A DNA stretch of 37,226 nt from Kurthia senegalensis. Lineage in GTDB: Bacteria > Bacillota > Bacilli > Bacillales_A > Planococcaceae. How positions within the stretch are numbered: position 1 is the stretch's first letter; every line of letters begins with the position of its first letter. The DNA is taken from contig NZ_HE611065.1 of NCBI RefSeq assembly GCF_000285595.1, positions 86,196-123,421 on the forward strand. The letters run 5' to 3'. Position numbers and translations under genes: made by a program. Shown here one piece after another: positions 24,930-33,736 of this stretch. The notes beneath the pieces are model-generated. The model searched no databases. It was given only the letters and a program-made list of their open reading frames with translations, and was not told the origin of the DNA.

Positions 24930-25625
24930 TTATATGAACAACTCCTTAACAGCGTCAATTTTTTGTTGAAGCTGTTGTTTCTTTTGTATAATTTCTGTCG
25001 TTTGTTCTGCTTTTTCCATATGTTCTAACACATGATGCCATTGTTTCATTTCATGTGTCCATTTTTTAACGAACACGTCATTTTTCTCAAGCATCAATTT
25101 CGGACCGACTAACAATTCCATCTCATTCAATGGTTGATGACCGCGTTCTAATACGAGAATTTCGTATATTTTGCCGTCTTCTTCGATAATCGTCTCATCT
25201 ATAATGGCAAAGTTATTAGCAACCGCCCATTCTCGAATAGCGATGGCATGAATATTCGGTTGTAAAATTAAACGCTCTACACCCGCTAATCTTTCAGGGG
25301 CAGCATTTAAAATCGATGCGATCAAAGGACCGCCCATTCCAGCAATTGTAATAGCTGTGACGCCATCTTCTTTTTCAATTGCTAATAAACCATTTGCTAA
25401 ACGAACGGTAATTTGACTTTGTAATAATTCTTTTTGTACTTCATGACAGGCAGATTCGTATGGACCTTTGACGACTTCTCCTGCGATGGCTTTTTGTACA
25501 TGACCTCGTTTCACTAAGTAACAAGGTAAATAAGCATGGTCTGAACCAATGTCTGCAACGACTGCATTTTGTGGAACATAAGCAGCGACAGTTGCTAAAC
25601 GTTTTGATAATTTTTGGGCATTCAT
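24930..25625 (-). CDS. trmK: tRNA (adenine(22)-N(1))-methyltransferase TrmK
   Basis: Methylates A22 of tRNAs using S-adenosylmethionine. 231 residues with the family start KLSKRLATVAAYVP, SAM motif VADIGSDHAYLP (about 26-37) and the TIAGMGGPLI motif near 100. The C-terminal third (LGP..LMLEKNDVFVKKWTHE onward) is a coiled-coil extension typical of TrmK. ATG 25625 follows GGGAGGG at 10 nt; an in-frame start at 25649 lies before the ribosome site and is rejected. Confidence 0.93.
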   Translation of the reverse strand: MNAQKLSKRLATVAAYVPQNAVVADIGSDHAYLPCYLVKRGHVQKAIAGEVVKGPYESACHEVQKELLQSQITVRLANGLLAIEKEDGVTAITIAGMGGPLIASILNAAPERLAGVERLILQPNIHAIAIREWAVANNFAIIDETIIEEDGKIYEILVLERGHQPLNEMELLVGPKLMLEKNDVFVKKWTHEMKQWHHVLEHMEKAEQTTEIIQKKQQLQQKIDAVKELFI

Positions 25626-25715
25626 AAACGATGTGCCCTCCCTTCTCAATTATTGTATCGAAAAATGACGTATTTTCATAGAAAAAAGACGAGAAAGACA
25701 TCGGTTTTATGTCAT

Positions 25716-25745
25716 AAAAAAAGACGCATCCTTCACAATGCGTCT
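25716..25745 (-). terminator. Terminator of the membrane-protein gene at 25801
   Basis: Stem AGACGCAT / ATGCGTCT with 8-nt loop and TTTTTT tail on the minus strand. Confidence 0.75.
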
Positions 25746-25800
25746 ACACATACCGAACGATTCCCATTCAATTGTTGCACCAATTGAAGTTTCTTCGCTT

Positions 25801-26364
25801 TTATAAGAAAAAACCAAATAAAATAATGACGACTAAACCTAAGTAGCCTGAAATCGTGAAAAATAACAGTTTCATTTTCGTTCCTGTTACGAGCCATAAG
25901 ACACAGTTCGCAATAAGTACGCTATACAACGCTAAATCATTTCCTTCTGCAAGTAACATTGTCAAACGAACAGAAACAGCTAGTAATAGCAATGCTGCCA
26001 CTGCATACGTAATTGCTCGCATCGTTTGTCCTGTCGTTTTTCGAAACGCCACATACAATATGCCAATAATCGCTGCTACACTTAACAAAATAGGTATGAA
26101 CATGTATTTCGTACTTAACACATACATCGCGACAATCATTAGAATAGCGAAAATTGCACCTAATAATGAAAAAATCCAGTCTTTCGGAAGAATGTGTACA
26201 CGTGCACGTTCTTCATTCGACTCTGTATGAACTTCATCCCCTCCAGTATACAACGTAAGTAAAAAATCACAGTAATGTTCTGGCAACAATTTGTTCATCT
26301 TCCAAAACGTAATTTCTTTAATTAAAATGCCTTTTTCTCTTGTTGCACGACATCCATCTCCCAT
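25801..26364 (-). CDS. Hypothetical membrane protein
   Basis: Unknown function. A short cytoplasmic N-terminal region contains IKEITFWKMNKLLPEHYCDFLL, then TLYTGGDEV, a charged linker and about five transmembrane helices from residue 65 to the end. The start is uncertain: ATG 26364 has no ribosome site and gives an unusual MGDGCRATREKG opening; ATG 26298 would remove the FWK motif. Another reading from ATG 26357 (MDVVQQEKK) joins the main frame if the A run at 26332-26336 has lost one base. The gene sits between sigA and trmK, where B. subtilis has cccA; it is not a cytochrome (no CxxCH). Confidence 0.65.
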   Translation of the reverse strand: MGDGCRATREKGILIKEITFWKMNKLLPEHYCDFLLTLYTGGDEVHTESNEERARVHILPKDWIFSLLGAIFAILMIVAMYVLSTKYMFIPILLSVAAIIGILYVAFRKTTGQTMRAITYAVAALLLLAVSVRLTMLLAEGNDLALYSVLIANCVLWLVTGTKMKLLFFTISGYLGLVVIILFGFFL

Positions 26365-26477
26365 CTGTATCCATATTGTACATGATATAGGGAATAAAAG
26401 GTATATAGTTTCATATAACCCATTTATTTTTTACACCAAAAGAATTATTAGAAATGCTTCATCAGTCATATACTATC

Positions 26478-26508
26478 AAAAAACCTCACAATCCTATAGA
26501 TTATGAGG
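26478..26508 (-). terminator. Terminator of the dnaG-sigA operon
   Basis: Stem CCTCATAATC / GATTGTGAGG (one mismatch) with a 5-nt loop and TTTTTT tail on the minus strand, about 32 nt after the sigA stop. Confidence 0.82.
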
Positions 26509-26539
26509 TCAAATAACTATTTTATTAAAAAAGAGTAGC

Positions 26540-27676
26540 TTATTCTAAGAAGTCTTTTAGACGTTTACTACGAGAAGGGTGACGTAATTTACGAAGTGCT
26601 TTCGCTTCAATTTGACGAATACGCTCACGTGTTACACCGAATACTTTCCCTACTTCTTCTAACGTACGTGTACGACCATCATCTAAACCAAAGCGTAAAC
26701 GTAATACGTTTTCTTCACGGTCTGTTAATGTATCTAACACATCTTCAAGTTGTTCTTTTAACAGCTCATATGCTGCATGGTCTGCTGGTGATTGTGCTTC
26801 TGAATCTTCGATGAAATCGCCTAAATGTGAATCGTCTTCTTCACCGATTGGTGTTTCTAATGACACAGGTTCTTGTGCGATTTTTAAGATTTCGCGTACT
26901 TTTTCAGGAGTTAGGTCCATTTCTTCTCCGATTTCTTCTGGAGTCGGTTCGCGACCTAAATCTTGTAGTAATTGTCGTTGTACACGAATTAATTTATTAA
27001 TCGTTTCAACCATGTGTACTGGGATACGAATTGTACGTGCTTGGTCAGCAATCGCACGTGTGATTGCTTGACGAATCCACCACGTTGCATATGTTGAAAA
27101 TTTGAACCCTTTACGGTAGTCAAATTTTTCTACCGCTTTAATTAAACCCATATTCCCTTCTTGAATTAAATCAAGGAATAACATACCGCGACCGACATAA
27201 CGTTTTGCAATACTAACTACTAGACGTAAGTTCGCTTCTGCTAAACGTTTACGTGCTTCATCGTCGCCTTTTTCAATACGTTCTGCAAGTGAAATTTCTT
27301 GTTCAGCAGAAAGTAAATCAACACGACCGATTTCTTTTAAATACATACGAACGGGATCATTGATTTTAACACCTGGTGGCACGCTTAAATCATTCAAGTC
27401 AAACGTTTCTTCTGCTTCTTTTAACAGTGGTTCTAAATCGGAATCTTTATCCCCATTTAACTCAATATTGTTTGCTTCAAGTTTATCGATAAATTCTTCT
27501 ACTTGATCCGCTTCCATTTCATACGTTTGCAATTTATCTGCAATTTCTGCGTATGTTAATTCACCATTTTTTTTACCTGCTTCAAGCAAGCTTTTTTTCA
27601 TTTCCTCTAAAGTATGTTCATGTTCTACTTTAGGTTTTACTTTGCTTTTTGTTGTACGTTTCGACTTTTCTGCCAT
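26540..27676 (-). CDS. sigA: RNA polymerase primary sigma factor SigA (RpoD)
   Basis: Housekeeping sigma factor, 378 residues. Region 1.1 (about 20-90), 1.2 ([17 protein letters not shown]), 2.1-2.4 ([53 protein letters not shown]), 3 and 4.2 ([28 protein letters not shown]) are all present and intact. ATG 27676 follows AAGGAGGA. It lies 31 nt after dnaG in the classical macromolecular-synthesis operon; rpsU is not part of it, as in other Bacillales. Confidence 0.98.
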   Translation of the reverse strand: MAEKSKRTTKSKVKPKVEHEHTLEEMKKSLLEAGKKNGELTYAEIADKLQTYEMEADQVEEFIDKLEANNIELNGDKDSDLEPLLKEAEETFDLNDLSVPPGVKINDPVRMYLKEIGRVDLLSAEQEISLAERIEKGDDEARKRLAEANLRLVVSIAKRYVGRGMLFLDLIQEGNMGLIKAVEKFDYRKGFKFSTYATWWIRQAITRAIADQARTIRIPVHMVETINKLIRVQRQLLQDLGREPTPEEIGEEMDLTPEKVREILKIAQEPVSLETPIGEEDDSHLGDFIEDSEAQSPADHAAYELLKEQLEDVLDTLTDREENVLRLRFGLDDGRTRTLEEVGKVFGVTRERIRQIEAKALRKLRHPSRSKRLKDFLE

Positions 27677-27707
27677 TAGGTGTATTCCTCCTTCATAACA
27701 TCTTTAG

Positions 27708-29528
27708 CTACAAATACGCTAAAGATCTCGTTAGCTCAATTACTTCTTGCGAAATTTTGAGCGTACGAATGAAATCATGTGATTTCTCTGCTTCTTTTAA
27801 TTCTTGTTTGCGTTGTGCAATTAGTTGTTGAATTTTATATTTATCTACTTGGCGTATACAATCTGACCATTCTTCTTCAGCATGGTCTGGATCTCGATCA
27901 ACGAGCGCGGCTTCCATAATGATTTTACGTAAGTTACGATCTTCCAACCCTTCTGCAAATCGATGAAAGTCAGCTTGTTCATGTTGCTCATAAAAATCAA
28001 CTAATTCGTTAAAAATTGCTTTATACTCTTCTCTCACAAATGGAATTTGCTCTTCCTCTTGTTGAAAAGCATATACGCGATCACGATTGTCGAGCATCAT
28101 CGCTAAAATTAATCGCTCTGCCCGGTCAATCGCCGTTAACTTCCGTGTCATTTTAGGCATCTGAACAGCCACGTTTTGAGGCTCTGTAGATTGTCTGCTT
28201 TGTTGTTGCTGTGCTTTATGACGTAACTGTACAGCTAATGTTTCTTCAGACACGCCTGTTTCTTGTGCTAACTGTTTCATGTATAACTCACGTTTTACGA
28301 TAGAAGCGTCTACAGCAATATAGCTAATCGCTTCCTCTATATATTGTTCAATATCTGTCGCATATTGAAAATTTTTATGTCGTTTAGAGTACGTTAACAT
28401 GAAACTCGTTAAATCAAGTGGTTCCCCGATAATTTTATCTTGAAACAGCTGTGCTCCAAATTGACGTATATAATCGTCTGGATCTAACCCATTTGGTAAG
28501 AGTGCTACTTCAATTGAGAATTTTTCTGCTTTCAGTAAGTCTGCGGCTCTTTTTGCCGCTTCCCATCCTGCATTATCCCCATCGTAACAAATAATAATTT
28601 CATTTGATAAACGTTTTAATTTTTGGATTTGTTCAATTGTTAATGCTGTTCCCATCGATGCAACACCGTTATGAACCTCGGCCTTCTTCGCACTCAGAAC
28701 GTCCATAAACCCTTCAAACAACACAATTTTCCGTTTTTTACGAATGACCGGTCTTGCCTGGTCTAAATTGTAAAGCACTTTCCCTTTATGAAAAATAGGC
28801 GATTCTGGGCTATTCATATACTTAGCATTTTCACCGGATTGGTCAATAATTCGACCCGAAAAAGCGATGATTTTCGAAGTTTCATCACGAATCGGAAACA
28901 TCACACGATGCCTAAATCGATCAAAATAGCCTGTTCCATCTTCTTTACGAATAATAAGACCAGCCTCTGCCATCATTTCCAAATCGAAACCTTTACGACT
29001 AAGTAACGTCGTTAATGAATCCCAATTAGGTAATGCATAACCGATGCCATATGCCTCGATCATTTCTCTCGTAAAGCCACGATTTTCTAAATACTGAAGT
29101 GCCTGTTCCCCATCTTCTGTATTCAGTAATAAATGTTTGTAATACTCACCACAAAACGCATGTGCTTCTAACATTTTTTGTTCTGCAGGACTTACATTTT
29201 CTACTACATGATGATGGTGTTGATGTTCTGCTACATCTACTTCAATACCTGCTTTTTCACCTAGTTTTGCAACAGCTTCTTGAAAGGAAAGATTGTCAAT
29301 ATCCATTAAAAAAGTAATGGCATTTCCTCCTGCGCCACATCCAAAACAGTGAAAAATTTGTTTATCTACTGAAACGGAAAAAGATGGTGTTTGTTCACCA
29401 TGAAATGGGCATAAGCCGAAATAGTTGCGTCCGCGCTTCGTCAATTGCATGTATTCACCAATGACGTCTACGATATCCGACTGTGAACGAATTTGTTCAA
29501 TCGTCTCTTCTGGAATTCTTTGTGCCAT
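27708..29528 (-). CDS. dnaG: DNA primase
   Basis: Makes RNA primers at the replication fork. 606 residues: N-terminal CHC2 zinc ribbon with Cys40, His43, Cys61 and Cys64; a TOPRIM domain with the catalytic Glu in LFEGFMDVLSA and the DxD-type ICYDGDNAGWEA; and a C-terminal helicase-binding domain (about 450-606). ATG 29528 has a weak GGTGAT ribosome site. Upstream of sigA and cotranscribed. The yqxD gene found before dnaG in B. subtilis is absent. Confidence 0.97.
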   Translation of the reverse strand: MAQRIPEETIEQIRSQSDIVDVIGEYMQLTKRGRNYFGLCPFHGEQTPSFSVSVDKQIFHCFGCGAGGNAITFLMDIDNLSFQEAVAKLGEKAGIEVDVAEHQHHHHVVENVSPAEQKMLEAHAFCGEYYKHLLLNTEDGEQALQYLENRGFTREMIEAYGIGYALPNWDSLTTLLSRKGFDLEMMAEAGLIIRKEDGTGYFDRFRHRVMFPIRDETSKIIAFSGRIIDQSGENAKYMNSPESPIFHKGKVLYNLDQARPVIRKKRKIVLFEGFMDVLSAKKAEVHNGVASMGTALTIEQIQKLKRLSNEIIICYDGDNAGWEAAKRAADLLKAEKFSIEVALLPNGLDPDDYIRQFGAQLFQDKIIGEPLDLTSFMLTYSKRHKNFQYATDIEQYIEEAISYIAVDASIVKRELYMKQLAQETGVSEETLAVQLRHKAQQQQSRQSTEPQNVAVQMPKMTRKLTAIDRAERLILAMMLDNRDRVYAFQQEEEQIPFVREEYKAIFNELVDFYEQHEQADFHRFAEGLEDRNLRKIIMEAALVDRDPDHAEEEWSDCIRQVDKYKIQQLIAQRKQELKEAEKSHDFIRTLKISQEVIELTRSLAYL

Positions 29529-29651
29529 ACTATCACCATCTTTATTTACTTTCTCTTACTCTTTATTCGATACAAAAGAGGAAAAGTCCTTCTTTTTTCA
29601 AAAAATAAATCCCTTAATCATACTTTTATTTTATTTTTACCACAATTCTTT

Positions 29652-29657
29652 ATTATA
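29652..29657 (-). promoter_or_regulatory. Candidate -10 of the dnaG-sigA operon
   Basis: Consensus TATAAT on the minus strand, about 125 bp before the dnaG start; the -35 at 17 bp is TAGCAA, a poor match. Nothing better was seen in the 209-bp gap. Confidence 0.4.
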
Positions 29658-29703
29658 AAACATGGCGAACCATTTTGCTATATTGTTTTTACGTACTCGA
29701 ACT

Positions 29704-29729
29704 AAAAAATCCCCCAACTATATGAGGGA
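29704..29729 (-). terminator. Terminator of ccpN-ppsR
   Basis: Stem TCCCTC / GGGGGA (one G-U pair), 8-nt loop and TTTTTT tail on the minus strand, starting 8 nt after the ppsR stop. Confidence 0.65.
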
Positions 29730-29737
29730 CTGAAAGT

Positions 29738-30541
29738 TTATTTTAAACGATGTAAAATATCGTTGGCCGTCTCTTCGACCGCTTTATTCGTTACGTCAAT
29801 TATAGGACACCCGATTCGTTCAACGATATTGTGGAAATGTTTAATTTCTTCATCGATTCGTTCTACTTTTGCATAGCTCGCATTGTCACTTAAACCTAAC
29901 GCAATTAATCGTTCTTTTCGAATGTGATTTAATTTATCAGGCGAAATCACAAGTCCGAAACATTTTTCCGGTGGAACTAAAAATAGTTCCTCTGGTGGTT
30001 CGACTTCTGGTACGAGTGGGACGTTCGCCACTTTCAAGCGTTTATGCGCTAAAAATTGAGACAATGGCGTTTTAGACGTACGAGAAATACCGACTAAAAC
30101 GATATCTGCTTTTAATAAGCCTCTCGGATCTCGTCCATCATCATATTTAACAGCAAACTCGATTGCTTCAATTTTTTTGAAATAATCGTCATCTAGTTTG
30201 CGTACTAAACCCGCTTCTTCAATCGGTTCGATTTGAAGAGCTTTTGAAAACATATCCATCGTCGGACCCATTAAATCAACTTTCAATACATTCTTTTGTA
30301 GACATGTTTCGTCCATAAATGAACGCATTTCTTCTTTTACTAATGTATACATAATCATCGCTTTTTGCTCAACAGCAAGCTGAATGATTTCATTTAATTG
30401 TTCTTGATTTTCAACATGGGGGAATCTTTGTAAAGCAACATCTTGCATGCCAGGTCGGAATTGGCTAATAGCTGCTTTCGCAACAAGTTCCCCTGTTTCT
30501 CCGACTGAGTCAGATATAATAAATACCGTAATTTTTTCCAT
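29738..30541 (-). CDS. ppsR: Pyruvate, phosphate dikinase regulatory protein (PpsR/YqfL)
   Basis: DUF299 bifunctional kinase/phosphorylase that turns pyruvate phosphate dikinase or PEP synthase off and on. 267 residues; ISDSVGETGE near the start and the P-loop-like VLVGISRTSKTPLS near residue 152 are hallmarks. Its target enzyme is not in this window. ATG 30541 follows GAGGTGA. It is 14 nt downstream of ccpN, and the ccpN-yqfL pair is conserved in Bacillales, where both affect gluconeogenic flux. Confidence 0.95.
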   Translation of the reverse strand: MEKITVFIISDSVGETGELVAKAAISQFRPGMQDVALQRFPHVENQEQLNEIIQLAVEQKAMIMYTLVKEEMRSFMDETCLQKNVLKVDLMGPTMDMFSKALQIEPIEEAGLVRKLDDDYFKKIEAIEFAVKYDDGRDPRGLLKADIVLVGISRTSKTPLSQFLAHKRLKVANVPLVPEVEPPEELFLVPPEKCFGLVISPDKLNHIRKERLIALGLSDNASYAKVERIDEEIKHFHNIVERIGCPIIDVTNKAVEETANDILHRLK

Positions 30542-30555
30542 AAAATGATGTCACC

Positions 30556-31188
30556 TCACAAATCATGATTTTCAGCGAGTGATAAAAATGCTCGCGTAAT
30601 ATTCGTTTTTGTTAAACGGCCAATTACTTCTAAACCGTCTGTATGTTCAATGACAACCGGTAAAGCATCAATCTGTCTTTCAATCAATTTATTTGCCGCT
30701 TGAATTAACCCATCCGTTTTGAAACAATAGGCAATATTAGGCATTCTCGTCATAATAATATGTACGGGAATATGATTTAAATCTTGACTTCCAATTGCTG
30801 TTCTCAACAAATCTTTACGAGATAAAACGCCTGTTAAGTATGAGTTTTTATCTACGACAAATAACGTTCCAACATCCTCTAGGAACATTTGGCAAATTGC
30901 ATCGTAGACAGATATGTTTTCACCGACGACAATCGGAATCGATTGAAAATCTTTCACTTTCATATTTGTCATACTTTCCATTACTGCTTGCCCTGTCTGT
31001 TTACCAGAATAAAAATAGCCGACACGTGGACGCGCATCTAAAAAACCCGCCATCGTTAAGATTGCAAGGTCTGGACGCAACGTCGCTCTCGTTAAGGAAA
31101 GTCGTTCCGCAATTTGTTCCCCTGTAATAGGACCATTGCCCTTAACAATTTCCACTATTTCTTCTTGACGTTTATTCAGTTCGATCAT
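30556..31188 (-). CDS. ccpN: CcpN-type transcriptional repressor (HTH plus CBS pair)
   Basis: Repressor of gluconeogenic genes. About 210 residues: N-terminal winged helix (IVEIVKGNGPITGEQIAERLSLTRATLRPDLAILTMAG) and a tandem CBS domain (about 75-205) that binds nucleotides. The start is ambiguous: ATG 31188 is 2 nt from GGTGA, and GTG 31194 is also poorly placed; both give the same core. The gene is divergent from glyQS. A sequence close to the CcpN recognition motif lies in its own leader. Confidence 0.93.
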   Translation of the reverse strand: MIELNKRQEEIVEIVKGNGPITGEQIAERLSLTRATLRPDLAILTMAGFLDARPRVGYFYSGKQTGQAVMESMTNMKVKDFQSIPIVVGENISVYDAICQMFLEDVGTLFVVDKNSYLTGVLSRKDLLRTAIGSQDLNHIPVHIIMTRMPNIAYCFKTDGLIQAANKLIERQIDALPVVIEHTDGLEVIGRLTKTNITRAFLSLAENHDL

Positions 31189-31249
31189 GCTCACCGCCCC
31201 AAATGTTATATACTTTATTCTTAATAAGTATATACTATTTCATTCGATA

Positions 31250-31278
31250 TTGCGAAGAAAACTATTGCATGGTACAAT
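31250..31278 (+). promoter_or_regulatory. glyQS promoter
   Basis: TTGCGA (31250-31255), 17-bp spacer and TACAAT (31273-31278) with a TGn extension; transcription would begin near 31285, just before the T-box stem I. Confidence 0.6.
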
Positions 31279-31284
31279 GTTTCA

Positions 31285-31510
31285 AACGATATAAGGCGAT
31301 GATTGAGAAATAAGTAGTATGTGCCAATAAGCGAGTAGTGACAGTGAGAGACTACACAACATACGAAAAGGGCACTCAGGAGCTAACAGTTAGAAAGTGG
31401 ATTTTCTTCTATATAATAGAGAAAATCAATCGGGGTGGAACCGCGGGCGCATATTGAGCACTCGTCCCCGGGCAAAAAGTTGCCCGGGGACGGGTGCTTT
31501 TATTCTTTTT
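31285..31510 (+). ncRNA. T-box leader (glycine) controlling glyQS
   Basis: The T-box signature GGGTGGAACCGCGG lies at 31433-31446. It is followed by a very strong terminator: AGCACTCGTCCCCGGGCAA (31457-31475) pairs with its complement at 31480-31498, with a T-rich tail. A stem I with GTAGT/ACTAC and GTATGT/ACATAC pairings precedes it. A GGC triplet at 31371-31373 lies where the specifier codon is expected, matching glycine. Uncharged tRNA-Gly should favour the antiterminator and raise synthetase expression. Confidence 0.92.
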
Positions 31511-31526
31511 ACTGGAGGTTTTTCAA

Positions 31527-32915
31527 ATGGCAGAAAAAACAATGGAAAATGTAGTTAGTTTAGCAAAACACCGTGGCTTTGTCTTCCCAGGCTCAGACAT
31601 TTATGGTGGTTTAGCAAACACGTGGGATTACGGTCCCCTAGGCGTTGAATTAAAAAACAACGTGAAAAAAGCATGGTGGGCAAAATTCATCCAAGAATCT
31701 GAATACAATGTTGGTTTAGATGCAGCAATTTTAATGAACCCTAAAACTTGGGTAGCATCAGGTCACGTAGGAAACTTCAACGACCCAATGATCGATTGTA
31801 AATCTTGTAAATCTCGCCACCGTGCAGATAAATTAATTGAAGATGCTTCACTTGAAAAAACAGGCAATGAAATCGTTGTCGACGGTATGACTTTTGAACA
31901 AATGAAAGAAAAAATGGTTGAACTAGACGTCCACTGCCCAGATTGTGGTGCCAATGACTTCACAGATATTCGCCAATTCAACTTAATGTTCAAAACGTTC
32001 CAAGGTGTAACAGAAGACTCTACAAATGAAATCTTCTTACGTCCTGAAACAGCACAAGGTATTTTCGTAAACTTTAAAAATGTACAACGTTCTATGCGTT
32101 TACGTACACCATTCGGTATCGGTCAAGTAGGTAAATCTTTCCGTAACGAAATCACACCAGGGAACTTTACCTTCCGTACACGTGAATTCGAACAAATGGA
32201 ACTTGAATTTTTCTGTAAACCAGGAACTGAATTAGAATGGCACGCTTACTGGAAAGAATTTTGTAAAAACTGGTTATTAAACTTAAACATGCACGAAGAT
32301 TCTATGCGTTTACGTGACCACGGTGAAGAAGAACTTTCTCACTACTCAAATGCTACAACAGACATCGAATTCCGCTTCCCATTCGGTTGGGGTGAACTTT
32401 GGGGTGTAGCTTCTCGTACAGACTTCGACCTTAAACGCCACATGGAACATTCTGGTGAAGATTTTACTTACATTGATCCTGTATCGAATGAACGCTACGT
32501 ACCTTATTGTATCGAACCTTCATTAGGTGCTGACCGTGTAACACTTGCTTTCTTATGTGATGCTTACGATGAAGAAGAATTAGAAGGCGGCGATTCTCGT
32601 AAAGTTCTTCGCTTCCACCCAGCGCTTGCCCCATTCAAAGCAGCTGTTCTTCCATTATCTAAAAAATTATCAGAAGAAGCACACGGTGTTTGGGCTGAAT
32701 TGCGTAAAGCTTTCCCAGTAGATTACGACGAATCGCAATCAATCGGTAAACGTTACCGTCGTCAAGATGAAATCGGTACACCATTCTGTATCACATATGA
32801 TTTTGATTCTAAAGAAGATGGTCAAGTTACTGTTCGTCACCGTGATTCTATGGAACAAGTACGTATGCCAATTACAGAAGTACAAGCATATATTGCGAAA
32901 CACTTACAATTCTAA
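31527..32915 (+). CDS. glyQS: Glycyl-tRNA synthetase (single-chain, dimeric type)
   Basis: Charges tRNA-Gly. 463 residues, class II synthetase of the archaeal/eukaryal alpha2 type: motif 1 region near [22 protein letters not shown], motif 2 [14 protein letters not shown] and [14 protein letters not shown], motif 3 [13 protein letters not shown], and a C-terminal anticodon-binding domain (about 350-463). A zinc-type cluster CKSC...CPDC lies at about 90-150. ATG 31527 follows TGGAGGT; an in-frame ATG 31494 falls inside the terminator stem and is rejected. The two-subunit glyQ/glyS genes of B. subtilis are replaced by this gene, as in some Bacillales. Confidence 0.97.
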   Translation: MAEKTMENVVSLAKHRGFVFPGSDIYGGLANTWDYGPLGVELKNNVKKAWWAKFIQESEYNVGLDAAILMNPKTWVASGHVGNFNDPMIDCKSCKSRHRADKLIEDASLEKTGNEIVVDGMTFEQMKEKMVELDVHCPDCGANDFTDIRQFNLMFKTFQGVTEDSTNEIFLRPETAQGIFVNFKNVQRSMRLRTPFGIGQVGKSFRNEITPGNFTFRTREFEQMELEFFCKPGTELEWHAYWKEFCKNWLLNLNMHEDSMRLRDHGEEELSHYSNATTDIEFRFPFGWGELWGVASRTDFDLKRHMEHSGEDFTYIDPVSNERYVPYCIEPSLGADRVTLAFLCDAYDEEELEGGDSRKVLRFHPALAPFKAAVLPLSKKLSEEAHGVWAELRKAFPVDYDESQSIGKRYRRQDEIGTPFCITYDFDSKEDGQVTVRHRDSMEQVRMPITEVQAYIAKHLQF

Positions 32916-33060
32916 TCGAGACGAATAAAATGTGTTTTTTGTTCATTTCCTGAACATTCACGTCAAAACGCTTGAATTTCATGACGTAAAATTTTATTAT
33001 ATGTACGACGCAATCACAGTTTTGGACCAACTATGATTCCTCTATAAAGACCAACAAACG

Positions 33061-33094
33061 AAAAGAAGGGATGCTTGAGCATCCCTTCTTTTTT
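33061..33094 (+). terminator. Terminator downstream of glyQS
   Basis: Perfect 15-bp stem AAAAGAAGGGATGCT / AGCATCCCTTCTTTT with a 2-nt loop and TTTTTT tail. It is 145 bp past the stop; no gene is seen between. Confidence 0.82.
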
Positions 33095-33101
33095 CATACG
33101 C

Positions 33102-33136
33102 AAAAACGCATAGACTTTTATCAATCTATGCGTTTT
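33102..33136 (-). terminator. Terminator of the ribA-ribD operon
   Basis: Perfect 12-bp stem AAAACGCATAGA / TCTATGCGTTTT with a 10-nt loop and TTTTT tail on the minus strand. Confidence 0.82.
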
Positions 33137-33158
33137 CTATCCTAACTAAATCATCTCT

Positions 33159-33196
33159 TTAAACTGTAACCAGCTCGTTAAACTGTAACCAGCTCG
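33159..33196. repeat. 19-bp tandem duplication at the 3' end of the HAD gene
   Basis: Two exact copies of TTAAACTGTAACCAGCTCG (33159-33177 and 33178-33196). Removing one lets the gene read on to SWLQFKEMI and a stop at 33146; with both copies it ends NELVTV and stops at 33159. It looks like a recent slippage event. Confidence 0.95.
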
Positions 33197-33722
33197 TTAA
33201 ACGCGTCCAATTCTCATCTTTATTATATGGTTGATCTCGAATAATCGCTTTTGTCGCAACGTTTGACAACGTACGTAAAACGGTCGGTTTGTCATCTACG
33301 TAAGCATCTAACTGCAACGATTGGATCGTCGCGATTTTTTCATCATCTGCCATGCCGCAAAAAAAATGCCCCTCCGCTACTGGAAATCCTTGTTTTTCCA
33401 TCCATTCACGAGAAGCTTCACAATATTCTTTCGGACGTGCTGTAATGTAAAACACTTCGTGGCCTTCTTGCACTAGTTGCTGTAACATTTCTTTTGCCCC
33501 TTCAAAAATCGGACAATTTGTGAAATAAATTTTTTCGAGCTGACTTTTCCACATCTCGTACCCTTCTGCATCCGTTAAACCAAACGGTTCATGAATTTCC
33601 ACACGCTGAATATTTTCAAATACTTCTTCTGTTAACGTCGTTTGAAAATAGGCATTGTATAAGTGAAAAGCATGTCGACGTAAATCAATTAACGTATCGT
33701 CTATATCGAATCCAAATCGCAT
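33159..33722 (-). CDS. HAD-type nucleotidase/phosphatase (NT5C-like)
   Basis: 187 residues, opening MRFGFDIDDTLI with the DxDxT nucleophile motif; ITARP is motif II and YVDDKP motif IV. Same family as the yqfW gene at 15941. Expected to dephosphorylate a nucleotide or related monophosphate. ATG 33722 follows GGAGGGG at 6 nt; a longer in-frame start at 33737 lies before the site. The ribosome site overlaps the stop of the flavin monooxygenase, so it is coupled to a ribA-ribD operon. A role as the phosphatase of the riboflavin-type intermediate is possible, but only by context. The last residues are altered by a 19-bp tandem duplication. Confidence 0.88.
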   Translation of the reverse strand: MRFGFDIDDTLIDLRRHAFHLYNAYFQTTLTEEVFENIQRVEIHEPFGLTDAEGYEMWKSQLEKIYFTNCPIFEGAKEMLQQLVQEGHEVFYITARPKEYCEASREWMEKQGFPVAEGHFFCGMADDEKIATIQSLQLDAYVDDKPTVLRTLSNVATKAIIRDQPYNKDENWTRLTSWLQFNELVTV

Positions 33723-33736
33723 AATATTCCCCTCCA

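Larger units (their letters stand above)
31189..31526. other. Divergent ccpN/glyQS control region
   Basis: 338 bp without a gene. It contains a possible ccpN control site (31202-31212), the glyQS promoter (31250-31278) and the glycine T-box leader. Confidence 0.8.

Noticed and set aside
33159-33196. CRISPR-like repeat
   Set aside because: Only two copies, contiguous with no spacer, inside a coding region.
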